Shown piece by piece: positions 34,695-36,143 of a stretch of 36,143 bases of DNA. A program made the translations under genes and the position numbers. The first letter of the stretch is position 1. Every line of letters begins with the position of its first letter. Source of the DNA: a virus. Under the pieces are notes generated by a model. The model ran no database searches. It was not told the DNA's origin and saw nothing but the letters and a program-made list of their open reading frames with translations. The DNA is taken from positions 1 through 36,143 of IMG/VR virus record IMGVR_UViG_3300010885_012574; one strand, written 5' to 3'.

Positions 34695-35957
34695 TTATTT
34701 ATAATAAGCTGTCTGGCCGAAGGGTGCAATTATGGTATCATTGCCGTGAATAACAAACAAACTTTCGCAATAATCCTCATCTCCCCAACTTCCGCAAGGA
34801 TATCCGTCTGTAAACATAATGAAACGCTTGGGATTAATATCTTCACGTTTCATAAATTCGTAGTTAGCATCAAAGTCAGTACCACCACCGCCTTTAACTT
34901 CGTAGCTCATAATGTCATCTGCATTGTCTCCAGAGAAGCGAGCATAGTTATATACTTCTGTGTCAAAACACCAGAGATCCAATTTAAAGTCTCTGTATTC
35001 ATCCATAATGCCTTTAACTTCACTGATAAAGTCTTTGGCCATTACATCAGAAATACTACCGCTCATGTCAATGGCCACGGATACATCAATGGTTTCTTCA
35101 TTCATCATTCCAGGCAAAATAGCACCGCAATGTTGACTCTTACGATTTGGACGAGCAAAGCTAAAATTACTTTTAAAGATGCTTTGGATATTCATACGCA
35201 GGATTTGACGCCAATCCATTTTAGGCTCAGTGAAGTCTGTAATCATACGACGGATACCAGCTGGTACTCGTCCAGCACCTGCAGATTGAGCAGCAGCCAT
35301 TACAGCTTCTTTGATCTCATCGCGGATCTGTTTCTTTTCTTCAGCAGTTAACTTTGGACGACCTTTACCCTTGCCGTTATCGTCTCCGTCCTCGCCATCA
35401 CCACCGTCTCCATCTTCGCCATCAAGGTGTTCGTCAAGCAATTCACCAAGGGAGCCAATGTCAATCTTTTCTGCTTTCTCGTAGAGCTCGTTGTAGATCT
35501 CTTCATAGCTCTTACCACGATACTTGTCATCTTGGAAGATTTTAATAAAACTTGGCACTACGCCAATACGTTCATCTTTAAGAATCTGATTAGCAGCATA
35601 GTCAGCAGCAATGTTTGATAGTGTAGGATCGCGGCTATCACGACGTCCCATATGATCAAACACATTATGTAGAACTTCATGAGCAAAGCCAAACTCTGCT
35701 TCTTTGGGATTCAATTTATTAACAAATCCATTATTGTAGTAGAAGGTGCGACCGTCCGTGGCCAATGTATTACACCATTCACTGGCATCGACTAATTTCA
35801 TACGTGTAGCAAGATTGCCAAAGAACGGATGTTTCAACAATAGTCCAACACGAGCCGTAATCAGCTTCTCAAGAATTTTATTCTTTTCCGCAGGAGTAAA
35901 TTGTTTGGTAGTCCAATCTTGTTTAGCAGTTTTTTCGGCCTTCATTACTTTAGACAT
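34695..35957 (-). CDS. Metallopeptidase-like plus VWA-domain protein (DUF2201 type)
   Basis: 420 residues in two domains. Residues about 25-165 match the zinc-peptidase-like N-terminal half: GRTFYYNNGFVNKL, then HEVLH at 93-97 (HExxH) and NIAADYAANQIL with Asp119 as a possible third ligand. Residues 174-200 are a Asp/Glu/Gly-rich linker. Residues about 288-415 form a von Willebrand A-like domain with a complete MIDAS: DMSGS at 297-301, Thr360 in GGGGTDF and Asp384 in FTDGYP. The architecture is that of VWA-like proteins (COG3864) which in bacteria often work with a MoxR-type AAA ATPase. Its role in phages is unknown; protein remodelling or cleavage is inference. AAGGA stands before the ATG, and a sigma70-like promoter lies about 30 bp upstream. 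Confidence 0.85.
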   Translation of the reverse strand: MSKVMKAEKTAKQDWTTKQFTPAEKNKILEKLITARVGLLLKHPFFGNLATRMKLVDASEWCNTLATDGRTFYYNNGFVNKLNPKEAEFGFAHEVLHNVFDHMGRRDSRDPTLSNIAADYAANQILKDERIGVVPSFIKIFQDDKYRGKSYEEIYNELYEKAEKIDIGSLGELLDEHLDGEDGDGGDGEDGDDNGKGKGRPKLTAEEKKQIRDEIKEAVMAAAQSAGAGRVPAGIRRMITDFTEPKMDWRQILRMNIQSIFKSNFSFARPNRKSQHCGAILPGMMNEETIDVSVAIDMSGSISDVMAKDFISEVKGIMDEYRDFKLDLWCFDTEVYNYARFSGDNADDIMSYEVKGGGGTDFDANYEFMKREDINPKRFIMFTDGYPCGSWGDEDYCESLFVIHGNDTIIAPFGQTAYYK

Positions 35958-35986
35958 AGTGTATCCTTGTTAGTGTTTAAGCATAT

Positions 35987-36015
35987 ATTATACATTAAAT
36001 TTATCAAAAGAGCAA
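35987..36015 (-). promoter_or_regulatory. Sigma70-like promoter for the minus-strand unit
   Basis: On the minus strand TTGCTC (36010-36015) and TATAAT (35987-35992) are separated by exactly 17 bp. The -10 box is perfect and the -35 box matches 4 of 6 positions of TTGACA. It lies between the terminator of the previous gene and the ATG of the VWA gene and would give a leader of about 22 bases carrying AAGGA. This suggests early or host-polymerase transcription of the unit running to thyA, in contrast to the late-type boxes before tail genes. Confidence 0.5.
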
Positions 36016-36017
36016 GT

Positions 36018-36043
36018 AGAAAAGGCCCTTGCGGGCCTTTTTT
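36018..36043 (-). terminator. Rho-independent terminator
   Basis: AAAAGGCCC TTGC GGGCCTTTT: a 9-bp stem (five G/C pairs flanked by four A/T pairs) with a 4-base loop at 36020-36041. It begins next to the stop codon of the partial minus-strand gene and is the natural terminator of that gene. The plus strand carries a run of six T after the stem, so it could also stop transcription from the other side. Confidence 0.85.
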
Positions 36044-36143
36044 AACTCTCCATTGCGACCAAAATGTACTTGCCGTACTTGTCATGGAAGCGATCAAAGT
36101 GCTTCAACTTACTAGCATCAAACGGGAGATTGTAGCTAGTCAA
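36042..36143 (-). CDS. 3' end of a gene cut by the window edge
   Basis: The minus strand is open from the edge to a TAA at 36042-36044, giving 33 C-terminal residues: LTSYNLPFDASKLKHFDRFH, then DKYGKYILVAMES. The stop abuts the hairpin terminator, which supports a real gene. The composition is ordinary for a soluble protein. Proteins of the neighbouring VWA type are often encoded next to a MoxR-like AAA ATPase, so that is a candidate identity, but nothing in these residues shows it. Confidence 0.65.
   Translation of the reverse strand: MTSYNLPFDASKLKHFDRFHDKYGKYILVAMES

Noticed and set aside
34696-34703. TATAAATA on the minus strand before the 93-residue gene
   Set aside because: The bases are the last codons and stop of the VWA gene (Tyr-Tyr-Lys-stop). 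A start site from it would fall almost on the ribosome site, so coincidence is likely.
34746-35351. Plus-strand frame of 201 codons opposite the VWA gene
   Set aside because: The minus strand encodes intact MIDAS and HExxH motifs across this stretch. The plus translation is His/Ile/Phe-rich and featureless.
1-36143. tRNA genes, CRISPR arrays, insertion sequences, integrase or attachment sites
   Set aside because: No cloverleaf-like sequence, regularly spaced repeat array, transposase or recombinase motif was seen by eye. The gaps between genes are too short to hold most of these.

Overview
The window is part of an AT-rich genome of a tailed phage with a T4-like contractile tail. The evidence is a run of baseplate-wedge and hub genes in one direction: gp53-like, gp5-like, gp25-like and gp6-like, then an enormous wedge/fibre-type gene and several tail-fibre genes. 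Gene packing is extremely tight: most junctions are 0-16 bp and several overlap. No RNA gene, integrase, transposase or host gene was seen. The sequence style and the small accessory genes recall T4-like phages of aquatic bacteria (cyanophage or pelagiphage relatives), but the host cannot be fixed from the sequence.

Layout. Bases 1-139 hold a short AT-rich non-coding stretch with a perfect 12-bp inverted repeat, and possibly the last codons of an upstream gene. Bases 140-7607 encode a tail-tube-cap-like protein (gp48/gp54 type), a gp53-like wedge protein, a 1191-residue hub-like protein with a long low-complexity tail, a gp5-like spike with a C-terminal GH19 lysozyme-like domain, and gp25. 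Bases 7650-11024 encode gp6. Bases 11027-26821 are one unbroken 5264-codon gene. Its protein has a wedge-type N-terminal region, beta-propeller-like repeats interrupted by eight helical repeats, glycine-rich beta modules, and a C-terminal SGNH esterase-like domain. Bases 26823-32630 encode a collagen-like fibre, an unrecognised protein, and three tandem paralogous fibre proteins with different C-termini (collar, short, and peptidase-G2-like).

From 32627 to the end everything is on the minus strand. Read in the direction of transcription, the order is: the 3' end of a cut gene closed by a strong terminator; a sigma70-like promoter; an HExxH plus VWA-domain protein; three unrecognised or conserved small proteins; and thymidylate synthase. 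The two strands converge with a 3-bp overlap of stop codons.

How the parts work together. The plus-strand genes build the distal end of the tail: tube cap, hub and spike that pierce the envelope, wedges that transmit the trigger, and fibres that bind and probably trim surface glycans. The minus-strand block looks like metabolic or regulatory functions, with dTMP synthesis the only one with a certain biochemical role. The most unusual objects are the giant mosaic protein and its paired repeat array, the esterase-like domain at its end, and the GH19 domain on the spike.
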